Shown: positions 49,165-60,418, counted from the stretch's first letter. The stretch: 64,000 nucleotides of DNA from Pristionchus mayeri (GCA_036245805.1 BTRK01000002.1:1116001-1180000); one strand, 5' to 3'. Program-made: numbers and translations. The notes: generated by a model not told the origin, from the sequence alone.

Positions 49165-52100
49165 CTAATTACAAAATCCCACAACAATTGCTAATTGAAG
49201 ATTTACATTTCTGATAAGCTGAGTGTCAGAATGAGATGGGTTCTGCATAGAGGCCGGGCGGCCATTCTTCGGAACAAATCTTAGCAGGCATCCAGGTAGC
49301 AAGAACAGGCGTTTCGATTCTGAAGGAGAATGACAAATATGTTTCCATTCAATTTGGGACAATTTGTAAAATACAACTTTTTGTAAAATAAAATTAAACA
49401 TATCAGGTTGGCGGGAAAGTCTTTGTCCATGGTTTTGTTTTAACACTGCTCGTCGCAAGTTCACTTTGGCGTTCCCTCATTCCTAGTGAATAACAGCCAG
49501 TGATGGGTCTTTATAGTAAACTACTCCCCAATCCCTTTCCTTCAGTCACGCTCTAGTAGAGAAACGATGTATGTTCCTGGTGACACCCACTTCCGACACG
49601 TTATGATTTACCTCTCTCTATCCTACACCACAATGAAGGATTCGGAGACCCTACTGAAGAATGTTTATCACACACATGCCCTCTCCACAACACCTTCAGG
49701 AATTGGATTCATCGCTTTGAATAAGCCGACTTTTCCCTCAAGGAATGGGAGCGGTCTGGGAGACTCCGTTAGTTACATTTTGAGACTTTGTAGAAAGATC
49801 CTTAAACGAACCCATCTCAAAGTGCCCGTGAAATGTCTATTGCACTTAGAGTCCACCATCGCACTGTCAAAGAAGGCTTGAGATATCTTGGAATGAAGAA
49901 ATTAATCGGTCGATTCAAATCCTATGATCTGATCCAAGGCAGCCATGACCGTCGAGCCGATGATTCCATTACTTTTCTCATTCTCCGAGTTGGGGGTCGA
50001 TGGCTGGAACGGCTCAAAACGAGGAAGGTCCTCTACGATAACAACCACACGTGAGCTCAGCGGGGTGGAGAAGGATGGGCTCCTCAGGGTGTCCCCAAAC
50101 TTGACCTGCACCCCAAGAAAAACCTGCAGCTACTGTGGTGAGGAGTGGATGGCGTGATCTACTCGGAGCTAATCCCTGAGGGCATGGTAATCATCGGGAC
50201 CAAGTACGTCACACAACAACAGAATTTGAAGTTGGAAGTCGATCGTTCAAAGCAAACAACAAGAAATTATATAATCAGCAAAATGACCCCCCGCCCCAAG
50301 GTCTCCAATCAAGTCAAGCAGGAACTGGCTGGATATTGATGTATGGTTCTCCCGAAACCCCCGTATTCTCCTGACTAGGCCCCATTTGATTACTGGCTTT
50401 TCGCAAACCTGGCCCGTGTTCTTATAGATAGAGCGTTCAATTCCCGTGGATGTCTCGAGTCTGATCTCAATCAATTCTTTGATTCGCGCCCAAGCGGGTT
50501 CTAAAGGGAGGGGATCCATACATTGCAGGTACGTTGTACACATATTGTCAATAATGAGGACAAGTATATTTGAACTCATGCTTTTCCTTTCCCCAAGAAA
50601 AAAAGTTTTGAAAAATGGACAAAGACTTTCCCGCCAACCTAATAAAATAAAACTAACTGCTTGATCGTCCGTCATCTGCACACCAAGGGAATAGTCAAAA
50701 TTGGAATTTCTTTGCGCTGGAATGTCATGCCGAATGGCTCCGATCAATACGAACGCAGTTAATCGAACTGAAAATTACACACACTTGAATAAAATACATG
50801 ACTTAAATATTCCCAACAGTTCTGTTGTGCAAAGCTTGCGCCTCCTCTCACAAAGACGATAAAAAACCCTCCCGACGAATTATACAAATGGAAAATGATG
50901 ATAAATGTGCACCTGGCGATGATGTCGAGGGAAAATTTGACAAGAGCGTAAGCACGGGAGTCATCGAACTCTGCGACATGCGTAGGGTTTCTGTAATGGG
51001 GTCCCTTTTATCTCGGCACTCCATAGCAACAATTTTACCTGCAGATGTAGTGGGACTTCTGCTGGTCAGTTCCGAATTTCCAAGAGTAACGGTCGAAGGC
51101 AAGATAGTGTCACTCGGCTCTCAAATAAGTGAAAATTTTAATTTTTCCATTGCATCAATCTTCATTTTTCCATTGCATATTACCCAAGTTTGAGAGTGTT
51201 TCAAGATGATGAACTGACATGCCGATGGAATGGCGAGAGGAGCGATGGGAGGAGGAGCAGGAATGCCCTTCGGAATGGGAATGGGCATGGGCAGATTCGC
51301 CCAGTCTATCAAGGCCTTCTCCGCTCCTTTCTACGAGGGTGCTGATGCTGCCAAGATCAATGAGATCAACTACGGAGGAAAGATCCTTCTACCGTCCTCG
51401 GCTCTCGATGTTCTCATACGACTCAACATCCAGTACCCGATGCTCTTCAAGCTGACCAACACGAGGAATGGATCGATGACCCAGTGCGGAGTTCTTGAAT
51501 TTTCCGCTGAGGAGGGAAAGGCGTATCTCCCCCAGTGGATCATGCAGCAGCTCAGAATCGAAGAGGGACAGATTATCAATATCGAGTCGGCTTCTCTTCC
51601 GAAGGCGACATTCGCCCGTCTCAAGCCACAGAATCTCGAGTTCCTCCAAGTGACCAACATGAGAGCAATGCTCGAGGTGGAACTGCGCAAGTTCGCGTGT
51701 CTCACTGAGAACGATCGAATCGCCGTGAGATACAACGAGCAGACACTCGAATTTCTCGTGATGGAACTCAAACCGAAGAACTCAGTGTGTATCATCGAGT
51801 GCGACGTCAATCTCGAATTTGATGAGGTGGAGGGCTACAAGGCAGAGGAGGAAGGAAGAAAGGATCAGAGAATCGAGAAGCCAGCAGCCCCTCCCCCTGA
51901 TGAGGAAATGGAAGACGAGGACGAAATGCCCGAACCGAGCAAGAAGTTCGCCGCCTTCGGAGGATCGGGTGCTCGTTTGGACGGGAAGATTCGTCGTGGA
52001 GGAAGGACGGAGAGCACTGGCCTTCGAGGGAAAGGGAACGACTCTAAGAGCGAGGAAGTGAGAGAGTACGGTAATCAATCGATACAATGATTACGGTTAC

Positions 52101-54437
52101 CAAAGGGGTACCGTACCTGATATTTCGCCCTTTCATTTGCCCTGTTTTTATTCATTTGTCTTATCTACATAATTATCGAAGTAGTGCCCTAAATAACGGT
52201 GTGAATCCAAACTTTATAAGTTTAATTCGGAATTTACTCGAAGCAAATTTTTGCCTTATTGATCTTTGCTAATCTTACTAATTTATTTGTGCTCATGTCG
52301 AAATGCCTATTTTGTACAGAGGATATTGCTAAGTATAAAGAGTACGAGATAAAGGAGAACTTGTTTTGTGCAAAAAAAAAAAATCTTACCTGCAGATGTA
52401 GTGGGACTTCTGCTGGTCAGTTCCGAATTTCCAATAGTCACGGTCGAAGGCAAGATAGTGTCACTCGGCTCTCAAATAAGTAAAAATTTTAATTTTTCCA
52501 TTGCATCAATCTTACCTGCAGATGTAGTGGGACTTCTGCTGGTCAGTTCCGAATTTCCAAGAGTCACGGTCGAAGGCAAGATAGTGTCACTCGGCTCTCA
52601 AATAAGTAAAAATTTTAATTTTTCCATTGCATCAATCTTACCTGCAGATGTAGTGGGACTTCTGCTGGTCAGTTCCGAATTTCCAAGAGTCACGGTCGAA
52701 GGCAAGATAGTGTCACTCGGCTCTCAAATAAGTGAAAATTTTAATTAGCCATTGCATCAATCTTACCTGCAGATGTAGTGGGACTTCTGCTGGTCAGTTC
52801 CGAATTTCCAAGAGTCACGGTCGAAGGCAAGATAGTGTCACTCGGCTCTCAAATAAGTGAAAATTTTAATTAGCCATTGCATCAATCTTACCTGCAGATG
52901 TAGTGGGACTTCTGCTGGTCAGTTCCGAACTTCGAAGAGTCACGGTCGAAGGCAAGATAGTGTCACTCGGCTCTCAAATAAGTGAAAATTTTAATTAGCC
53001 ATTGCATCAATCTTACCTGTAGATGTGGTGGGACTTCTGCTGGTCAATTCCGAATTTCCAAGAGTCGCGGTCGAAGGCAAGATAGTGTCACTCGGCTCTC
53101 AAATAAGTGAAAATTTTAATTAGCCATTGCATCAATCTTACCTGTAGATGTGGTGGGACTTCTGCTGGTCAGTTCCGAATTTCCAAGAGTCATGGTCGAA
53201 GGCAAGATAGTGTCACTCGGCTCTCAAATAAGTGAAAATTTTAATTAGCCATTGCATCAATCTTACCTGCAGATGTAGTAGGACTTCTGCTGGTCAGTTC
53301 CGAATTTCCAAGAGTCACAGTAGAATGCATAATTGTGAGATGCGGCTCTATAATGAGGGTGAATACCTCTATTAAGTGTTATGATTTCAGGAAAGGCCAC
53401 ACTACTTAGTGTTATCTGATGTCTCGGATAAGGACGAGGATGTGAAAGACGGCGATGCCTCGTCAATTGAATTTGAGATTCGTGAGGTCGTGCTTCGTTC
53501 AATGGTCGTTCCTGGGAGCAAGGTTTGTTTAAAAGTCTCAAAATCAATACAAAATTGTGTTATTGGCAAATCACCTTCGGGCGATGAGGAATTGTCGTCG
53601 AAGGCACATAGCGAATCGATCACTGTGAAACCAAGTATGAAAAGGCAAAAATGAAAATAATACTCACTCTTCAGATAGAACGCCACTCCTTTCGTATTCC
53701 GCTCTGATCCGGGGGCGGCTAGCTGCAAAATAGCAAGCAGCATGATATCCTATCAGAATTCATTGTTGATTCAATATATTATTGTCGAATCCATTTGAAA
53801 TCGCATAAATGCACATGTTTTTATATTCTTCTCACCGTGTAGTTGAGGGAGATTGAGCACAAACGCGAGGTGGCATTGAACCTGCAGTATCCAAATTACA
53901 ACTTACTATACGCAACATATTATCCAAAAGTTGGATAAGTGGTGCATGCAATACGCTTTATAATTAACTCCACAGTCTAGATGTCCGATTCATTGACGCA
54001 AACTCACTCAATTGCGTTGGCCTTGTAAACGTGGGCGTATTTAAGACATGCAGATATCGAGGAGACCTGACGGGAATACGTAACGCCCGTAAGGCCCTTC
54101 ACCGAATTGTTCCTGCGGAAGTGGCTTGCTCCCTCTCCTTCCTCCTGAATGTCCTCGTATAAGCCATTCGTGCTATTCAAATCGTTTCGCGAAACTCATA
54201 GAGTTCGTAATTCGGGTCACCGTATCTACATTTTCCACACTCTCTCGACCGATCAAGCGGCTAGAGCGTGTGGGAAATGAAGAGAAGGTATCCCGAATAT
54301 TACGAACTCTAAAAACTCACCACCACGATTCTCGTAGACTGTGCGCAATCGCCGTCGCCCTCCATGCTTCCGTAGATGATCGTAGCAAGCACAACCAGTG
54401 ATGGAAGGAGCAGCCATCGAAATGGCCGCTCGGACAT
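49165..54437 (-). CDS. Signal-peptide protein with PAN/apple-like region; introns host a mariner, a UFD1 retrocopy and an exon array
   Basis: Firm exons: 54437-54321 (signal peptide PFRWLLLPSLVVLATIIYG), 54144-54008, 53881-53836, 53749-53668, 53622-53406 and 53347-53267, all in phase. The second and third exons contain a Cys-spaced segment (ISACLKYAHVYKANAIEFNATSRLC) that resembles PAN/apple domains; this is tentative. The fifth is acidic and Ser/Thr-rich. The sixth carries CDSWKFGTDQQKSYYIC. A downstream exon starting at 50990 continues in the same frame (NPTHVAEFDDSRAYALVKF). Two further coding-like segments, 50767 to about 50650 (VLIGAIRHDIPAQRN) and 49319-49165, lie beyond it, but their phases could not be reconciled. 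The large introns hold three foreign insertions. Extracellular location is inferred. Confidence 0.6.
49403..50642 (+). mobile_element. Degenerate mariner of a second family (1240 bp)
   Basis: Inverted ends with TCAGGTTGGCGGGAAAG on the left and the inverse complement TTAGGTTGGCGGGAAAG on the right, flanked by TA (49401-49402 and 50643-50644). The interior keeps mariner fragments: FRHVMIYLSL near the N-terminus, VHHRTVKEGLRYLG in the HTH region, VLYDN, PKLDLHPKKNLQLLWW and GVIYSELIPEG. All are split by stops and frameshifts, so it is older than the 22507 family. It lies in a predicted intron of the minus-strand host gene. Confidence 0.88.
51039..51119 (-). repeat. Solitary copy of the duplicated 81-bp exon
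   Basis: Same sequence as the array units at 52383-53347, one base different in the TCGACCGTTACTC region, and separated from the array by the UFD1 retrocopy. A GT donor lies at its 3' side and a 48-bp intron leads to the exon at 50990. In the host frame it reads AE-stop(TGA)-HYLAF. Confidence 0.8.
51179..52383 (+). mobile_element. Processed retrocopy: SL1 remnant, intronless UFD1, A12 tail
   Basis: From 51179 the sequence ATTACCCAAGTTTGAG equals nucleotides 7-22 of nematode SL1 (recalled). It is followed by 35 bp of UTR-like sequence, the intronless UFD1 frame, about 280 bp of 3' UTR-like sequence and twelve A (52372-52383). The A-run abuts a repeat unit of the host intron. A short AATCTT or A-run overlap is possible as target duplication, but a 16-bp duplicate of local sequence before the SL1 part leaves the left junction ambiguous. 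Confidence 0.85.
51230..52090 (+). CDS. ufd-1: UFD1-like ubiquitin fusion degradation protein, intronless (286 aa)
   Basis: Uninterrupted frame with the UFD1 N-domain: FSAPFYEGADAAKINEINYGGKI with the hallmark FYEG(A)...NYGGKILLP; LTNTRNGSMTQCGVLEF; EEGKAYLPQWIMQQL; LLVEVELRKFACLT-type (here AMLEVELRKFACLTEND); and the CIIECDVNLEFD double-psi beta-barrel end near residue 200. After about residue 215 comes an acidic linker and AFGGSGARLDGK, a conserved UFD1 element. The conserved C-terminal block seen in many UFD1 proteins beyond that point is missing or changed. Family role: with NPL4 it recruits p97/CDC-48 to ubiquitylated substrates. ATG 51230 gives the protein frame; earlier out-of-frame ATGs at 51219 and 51225 could dampen translation. 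As a retrocopy it may or may not be expressed. Confidence 0.9.
   Translation: MARGAMGGGAGMPFGMGMGMGRFAQSIKAFSAPFYEGADAAKINEINYGGKILLPSSALDVLIRLNIQYPMLFKLTNTRNGSMTQCGVLEFSAEEGKAYLPQWIMQQLRIEEGQIINIESASLPKATFARLKPQNLEFLQVTNMRAMLEVELRKFACLTENDRIAVRYNEQTLEFLVMELKPKNSVCIIECDVNLEFDEVEGYKAEEEGRKDQRIEKPAAPPPDEEMEDEDEMPEPSKKFAAFGGSGARLDGKIRRGGRTESTGLRGKGNDSKSEEVREYGNQSIQ
52384..53347 (-). repeat. Tandem array of eight 125-bp units, each an 81-bp exon plus a 44-bp intron
   Basis: Units start (plus strand, ACCTGCAG) at 52388, 52514, 52640, 52765, 52891, 53015, 53140 and 53265. Read on the minus strand each is an 81-bp exon-like block ending GCAG|GTAAG. The outermost unit (53347-53267) is the working exon, with acceptor TTATAG and an open frame. 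The other seven share a TGA three codons in (host frame) and a weak acceptor, ATTTGAG. A different frame stays open through the array (EPSDTILPSTVTLGNSEL...), giving a Ser/Thr-rich 27-residue repeat. Confidence 0.9.
54199..54311. mobile_element. 113-bp MITE (TAGAGTTCGTAATTCGGGT family), copy 2
   Basis: Inverted ends TAGAGTTCGTAATTCGGGT / CCCGAATATTACGAACTCTA. It occupies most of the first intron of the minus-strand signal-peptide gene, immediately downstream of the donor of exon 1. Confidence 0.85.
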
Positions 54438-55156
54438 CTTCGAAATTATAGATTTTTCGGGCGTTTAAAATAGGAATTTGAGAGAAAAATCGAGAAGTAA
54501 GATGCACTAGAGACGGACTGCGCTTGACAACGCCAAAATAGAACAGACGGAGATGAGTCCTCACAAATTAGAGTGATCGGTGTACCGGCACTAAGCTGTG
54601 CCCTAAAACGCTAACGCGATTTGTTTGACTCTGCAAAGGAGTCACGGGCTATTTCTGGATCTCAGACCATCTCAAAAATCGTTTCTGCAGCGGAGTCCGA
54701 AAAAGGAGATTCGGGCAGTTAATGGGTCCCCTCTTAAAAGAAAACATGGATACGCGGTAGACTCGTTCATAGACTCGTTTGGCAAGGAAAAATGAGAGTG
54801 TGCGACGATTGTGGAGCGAGCAAGAAATCGCTTAAAGCAAGCCGGGAATGTAGAAACGACACTATCAATGGGGAAATACAAATTCACCAAAAAAGTAGTT
54901 AACGCGAGTTAGAAATGGAGTTAGAAAAGCACACGTCTTCTTGGATAATCCCTTTGCAAACACTTGATTAGTGACAAATTTACTTCAGTACCGCCCAATC
55001 TCGTTTGATATTGAGGGGAACAATATGAGGAAAAGAGGAAAGAAGCTAAGAAGAGTGAAGAAGTCGGAGACGATTTTAGAGGAGGGGCGGAGCGTATTCT
55101 TTAGCCCTTTCCTCCTTTTCTGACACAGATAGTGGTTCTTCTCTCAATCCACCACG
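54438..55156. promoter_or_regulatory. Divergent intergenic region, 719 bp
   Basis: Separates the minus-strand signal-peptide gene from the plus-strand gene at 55157 and must contain both promoters. No specific site recognised. Confidence 0.4.
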
Positions 55157-56063
55157 ATGCAGTGGAAAAGAGTAGTACGCACCATCTCCATGTTCTTCAT
55201 CATCTTTCCTTCGCTTCCACGCTGCGCAGATTCCTCGATGAAGGAGATCGAGGAATTGCCCGATGACGCTCTGATAATATCGAGAGGGCGTGCCAGCTCA
55301 GATGCAGAGGGATCGATCAGGATCGGAGATGGTAAGAGCGATGCCTTTTTTACGTTATCATACGTGTATTACAGGTGACATCTGGACTGTGGCGGCCTGT
55401 AGAGGAGGATCGAAGGTCGGTCGAATCTGTATTTCTTATTGTCAAGCGATTAGTGGACGAGTACGCAACTGGGTTGTGCAAAAATTTTACGGTCTCTTCA
55501 TGTCGCGTACTTTCTTGCACTGTCTGACCGGCTCGAGAGTATGCGGAACGGAGAGACCGACAAATTCTTGCTCAACCCAGGTACGCAATCCACTCGCAGA
55601 TCGACAAGTGCGACGAGGTCGAGGCGCTGACGGACGAGGATGATGGAGTCAAGAATTCAGAGAAGGATGTAGCGAGCGTGAACGAGGATACGGTTGTGGT
55701 CGCGGTGCAGCGTGGAATGCAGGTAGCTGTGTAGCATAATATAGTGATGATTTGCCTGAGAAGCGCATGCCATAGAATATGCAAAGTTCGGTATTTTTCG
55801 TTTATCTGCCTTAGGAATATCATGGCGCTTAGGGTTAACAATTAAAGGTACTTCACAGTTGTTTCTCATCCGGGATAGTGCAGCACTTTTATTTCGAATT
55901 TCAGCACGCCAGAGGCACAATGAAGGCAGCAGTGGTCGTCACGGGAATAACGTCGGGAACAACGGAACAACGTCCTACTCGGAAGGCTCGCTCTCGTCAT
56001 TGGACTGAAGCTGCTTCAGGAAGTATTCGTTCTAGTGTAGCACTTAGCACTATTATTTCTTAA
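55157..56063 (+). CDS. Putative secreted protein of unknown family
   Basis: Exon 1 (55157-55331) encodes MQWKRVVRTISMFFIIFPSL..., a signal peptide, followed by an acidic stretch. A second exon starts at 55375 (GDIWTVAACRGGSK). A third, about 55593-55721, is acidic (SQIDKCDEVEALTDEDDGVK). A last one starts at 55912 after ATTTCAG. The donor of exon 2 and the frame of the last exon are uncertain: one frame gives a Gly/Asn/Ser-rich end stopping near 56010, another runs to TAA at 56061-56063. No domain recognised. The gene is divergent from the minus-strand gene at 54437. Confidence 0.4.
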
Positions 56064-56202
56064 ATCTACTGTTTTGTGATTTTTCAAAATTATTCAATGC
56101 GGAAAAGCCGGGAAGTTAAATAGCAAGTGTTTTACATGTTGTTGTCTGGCGGGTAATCACAATGATGCTGATAAGCAGGTAGTAATGTGCAAATTTCAGT
56201 CT

Positions 56203-59045
56203 ATGAGCGACCACATTGGGACCTTCCGTGGTCTTCTGGGATTCGTGCACGCGCTCTGCATGTATTTTCTCGCTGACCCGGTGATCCTCGGCATTCAACG
56301 CCCCGACTACTCATTAATCGGCTCAGGCGTCTACTGGCTGTCACATTGGTGTGAGTTTTCAGATAAATCCCAGATAGACACGTATTGCAACTGCTGTTTT
56401 AGAATTTTGAAAAGGGGAGATGAACGAGGAAATGAATGAATGATATGCGACTTCTTTGCAAACCTGGTGCTCGCTCGAACCTACAATGGTACCAAGTGTC
56501 GACTCATGCGACGCTTTTCAGAAACTCTCCTTCTTCTCGCGGACTCCATAAATCTACTCGCAATTGTCCGCTGGCGCCATCTCAACAAGTGGCACAGCGA
56601 GGGCTTGGATTCTCCGCAGGCTTGTTTTAGCTCAGAAATTTTCCCTAAATAAATTCGTTGAATGTTTGCACTGAAAACAACACCCCTGCAATGCGACTTT
56701 GGGAAACTAGACCACAAATTTTTCGAACGATGCTCTTTTCCACGTCCACTTTTTTGTTCCCAAGTGCTCTCTCGCTGGTCCAGTAAATTCATAATGTAGA
56801 TACGACTTCACAAAGTCGATCTTTGGACCTCGGATAGATCGCTAATTTTGTGGGGCGGACAATCTGGAAACGGACAGTCCGGCAACGGGACGCCCTTCGC
56901 TGGAGATTCGAGCTAGCTACTTGGGTGTTGTTTCATTGTAACCAGTATGTGCTACCCTTCCTTTGCATGCACAATTCTTGTTATCAGGCGAACTTGAGTT
57001 TCAGTCCATATCGACCAAATTGGAGAATTTTGTGGAAATTCATGGTTAGATAAACACAAAATATCGTAACTAATCGATACTCATGTTACCGGGATACAGT
57101 AGTTCCTGGAATAATGGAATATGAATTGTTTGCGATGTTTGGTGTTTATATAACCATGATTTTCCACTCAAATTCTCAATTTTGAACCATGAACCTATAC
57201 ATAGATATGGAGTAAAACTCAAGTTCGCCTTGCAACAAGAATTGTATATGTAAAGGAAGGGTAGCGCATACTGGTTACAATGAAACAACACCCAAGTAGC
57301 TAGCTCGAATCTCCAGCGAAGGGCGTCCCGTTGCCGGATTGTCCGCCCCCCCCCCCTAATTTCTTGTTTAGTTCGTCTTCATTACTACATTCGGTCTAGC
57401 ATTCCTGGCAGCAGCTCTGATCTTCTGCTTCTTCGGTCTCAATGTCGCGGATCACACCACCATCGGTACGATCATTGGCACCCGTTGATGTTAGCGTAGT
57501 GTGAACGATATTAGATCAATATGAATCGCGTCATCAGAAATGATGTATTATCAGAATACGCATTTCCCTTAAATCATGAGTAACGCGTGCCTGAAAATAT
57601 GAACAAAAGGTAGTCCAATTTCGATAAATCGACATGTCAGGAATTAGATGAATGAGCGGGTTAGTATCGTTAGCGTTGTCGTTTGCACTGTACTAGTTGA
57701 CCTTGATTACATAATTTCAACTGTAGAGGCTTAACATCGGTCAATGATTATGTCAATTTTATAGTCGCTTTTACTTTTATCAACTGGTATTTTTAGAACT
57801 CTACAGAGAGTGAAAACAAAATTCATCATATAGTTAAAAACGACCAGTTCTAAAGTATTACAGACCCACTTCTGAATCAGTTCAGGCGTTTTTTTTTCCT
57901 GTTTCAGGATCAGTCTCTCAAGCCGGAATGGCTTGGCCTCACGCTGTGCTCACGGCCTCCATCTGCCTCGCGGCATCCTGCATCAATCTGACAGCCAAAA
58001 TCAGATACGATTCGTAAGTTCGGCTAAAAGATTATGGATGGCTTTGCAAGGCTTAGCAAGAAGAGGCCCACATAATGCTACGCCCTCTCTCACACACCTT
58101 ACCGTCTTCTTACCGGCAAAATAACACTTAAATTGAAGCGAACAAAGAATTGCTTCGTCTCACCTTTGTATGCATTGGATGTGTACAATGGTCGGCTATG
58201 GCCTCATTACTCGTGGCATATGCAAGGCTTTTGCAGTGTTCTTTTTTTATTTTTTGTCATAATTGTGTTCATTGCAGGAATGCGGAGCTTCGGGGAGTTG
58301 TTGCAGAGGCAGTGGAGAATCTCGAGCCGGCGAAGCGTATGACGCTTCTTGAGGTTATTGATAATTTTGCTGTCTTTTCGACTGTCATTAGGAGAAGGCA
58401 TGGCAAAATTTCAGTATTCTCCCTTGCTCTTGTTTCACGATTTGTGACAGATTACTGATATTTTGGGTGAAGATGTGTTATTTGTTCAATGAAAACCAGA
58501 GAAGCCAAAGCCATCAAGAGATGCTCCAGCCAAGCTCCTCGATATTCTAGCTGATGCTCAAACCGTGTTCAGCCTCTACGTGGACGGCATCTCGCGGTAC
58601 TGACGCCCATCGCTCACGCGGCCAACACTGTCTTACTTGCAGTCGGTTTGGATGCCCGCAGCCAGAAGGTCGCAAGGTGAGCGCGATCTCTCCACTTTTG
58701 TTGGTTTATTGTGCACAGCAGCCTACAAGCACATGGCGCAGGGCACGATTTGGCATTTCTTGCTATAGGAATCCATTATTCACGGCTATTGGAGTCCGAA
58801 TTTGTAGGATCAGCCTTGGATTCTCCATCGCTTCCGGCTGCCTGTCAGTCGTCCAGACGGTCTACTCGGGCAGGGTAAGTTACCGGAAATTCGATGTATA
58901 ATCAGATAAGAATATCATTAAATGTCAGTCTGTAGTTTTAGTTTTCTAATTTTTTTGTGTTATAAATAGTTCAGAAAAATATAAATCATAAGCTAGACAC
59001 CTTGCAGCTACTTGAGCGGGGCCGAGCCGTCATCGAGATTCTGTA
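56203..59045 (+). CDS. Multi-pass membrane protein of unknown function
   Basis: The start ATG (MSDHIGTFRGLLGFVHALCMYF) opens a hydrophobic N-terminus. Later exons: about 56440-56621 (CDFFANLVLARTYNG, LLLLADSINLLAIVRW), 57372-57465 (TTFGLAFLAAALIFCFFG), 57908-58013 (WPHAVLTASICLAASCINL), 58278-58336, 58500-58596 (KLLDILADAQTVFSLYV), 58643-58676, an exon near 58807-58877 (ISLGFSIASGCLSVVQTV) and a last exon ending at TAA 59043-59045. About four or five membrane spans. The junction between the first two exons and the phase between 58596 and 58643 could not be made consistent. The second intron needs a GC donor (CCGCAG|GCTTG) and hosts a foldback element. Either a rapidly evolving family or early decay. 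Confidence 0.5.
56843..57359. mobile_element. 515-bp foldback element, relative of 41783-42323
   Basis: The left arm (ACAATCTGGAAACGGACAGT, CAACGGGACGCCCTTCGC, TACTTGGGTGTTGTTTCATT) pairs with the inverse complement ending in a C-run near 57355. The inner arm words match the element at 41783, but the terminal 30-40 bp differ. It lies inside an intron of the plus-strand membrane-protein gene. Confidence 0.8.
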
Positions 59046-60418
59046 ATTGAAACAACTGCACGGTGAGCCGCTTCATGCCGACCAATCCAGATTCAAGTGT
59101 ATCAAAGACAATTTCGCCACCTTCTGATATACATCCGAACTCGATATTCCCTGAATCCCCCTTACTCTTCTTACTTCCCTCGTAGTCCGTATTTCTGCCG
59201 TTGCATTGTGATCTCTTTCTATATGACTGTCTTTTCGCTGTAAGTTGCTCCTCTAACTCTTTCACTAATGCTCTTGTTTTCGGAACTTTGGCTCAGAGTT
59301 GTTGATGCGGAGCTTGATATAGTGAGAATAGCAATAGTTGGTTTCAGAGAGCCCTTCTCATTGTTCTTCGAACCAAATTGTCCTAGCACCATTAGGTATT
59401 GTCTCAACCCATTATTATTTACCTACAAGCATGTGGCACTCCGAATCGAACACTCTTCCCAGGGTAGCTACTTGAGTTGAGTGGAGGGTGAGAGAGATGA
59501 CGGTCGTCAAGTGATGACCCTAATCCGTTCCTATTTTTCGTTCCTGGTGCTTTTGATGTTGCTAGGACGAAGCTTGAAATGGATTCCTGGAGGACACGCA
59601 TTGGGAGGGAAAACAGAAACGACTGAGCGTAGGTTTTGGGAGGGTTTCTTATAGTTGTCGGCTAGCATCGATGTACTCCTCATTTTGTTGAATAAATTGA
59701 GTGGTTAAATGTGCTAGAAAGATTTATGTTTGGACAGGATTGAAGATGGTCGGCATTCCTTGATATTCAGATAGTGATCGTATTTTTTTCATTTGCGGAA
59801 AATTCAGAGAGTTTTGCGAAACCAAAGCGAGACGCCATACAAAGGAACGAAGGGAATTCATAACAAAACATCCGACGGTGATCATCCGGCCTAGTGCCCA
59901 TTACTGTCATCGGAACACTGAAGACAATTGAGTTTGTAGAAAAAACGATAGAATACGCCACGTGTCTTCAAGTATTTGTCCAGTTTTCGCTCCTTGACCG
60001 ACTTATATATTTATATGCGTGAAATACTGATTTTTGGCCAGTGAAATTGAACTTCTGTAAACTATCTATGATGCTTGACCTTTACTGAAGCATCAAATAT
60101 TGCTGATTTAATCTGTAGATACGAACTATTCAGAGTGAAAAATGTATTGAGGCCACTGTATTTTCCGAATTGTACTTATGAGCTCGGGAACACGACATAT
60201 TTTGCAGAAAAAAAACGCGTGCAAATTATATCCAATGCAAATTATAATGCAAAATTACATGTTCACACTAATGAGCGTTAAATTTGAATTTCAACAATAT
60301 TATTCGGACCGTTCAGATTTTTTTCAAGAATATGGAGGCACTAGTTTGCACATTTGTTTTCACATGTTCTTTATTCCGCTCTTTTGTCCGTGATTTCCTG
60401 ACATTCACTCTTTAGTGG
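59046..60418. other. Intergenic
   Basis: A minus-strand frame at 59008-59265 (KELEEQLTAKRQSYRKR...) overlaps the terminal exon of the plus-strand gene and lacks convincing partners. A CATCCGGCCTAGTGCC fragment near 59885 belongs to the short palindrome family. No other gene. Confidence 0.4.

Noticed and set aside
51370..51810. Minus-strand ORFs opposite UFD1
   Set aside because: Shadows of the UFD1 coding frame.
59008..59265. 85-aa minus-strand frame, KELEEQLTAKRQ...
   Set aside because: Overlaps the terminal exon of the plus-strand gene, has no reliable upstream exon, and a competing frame through the same region is equally open.
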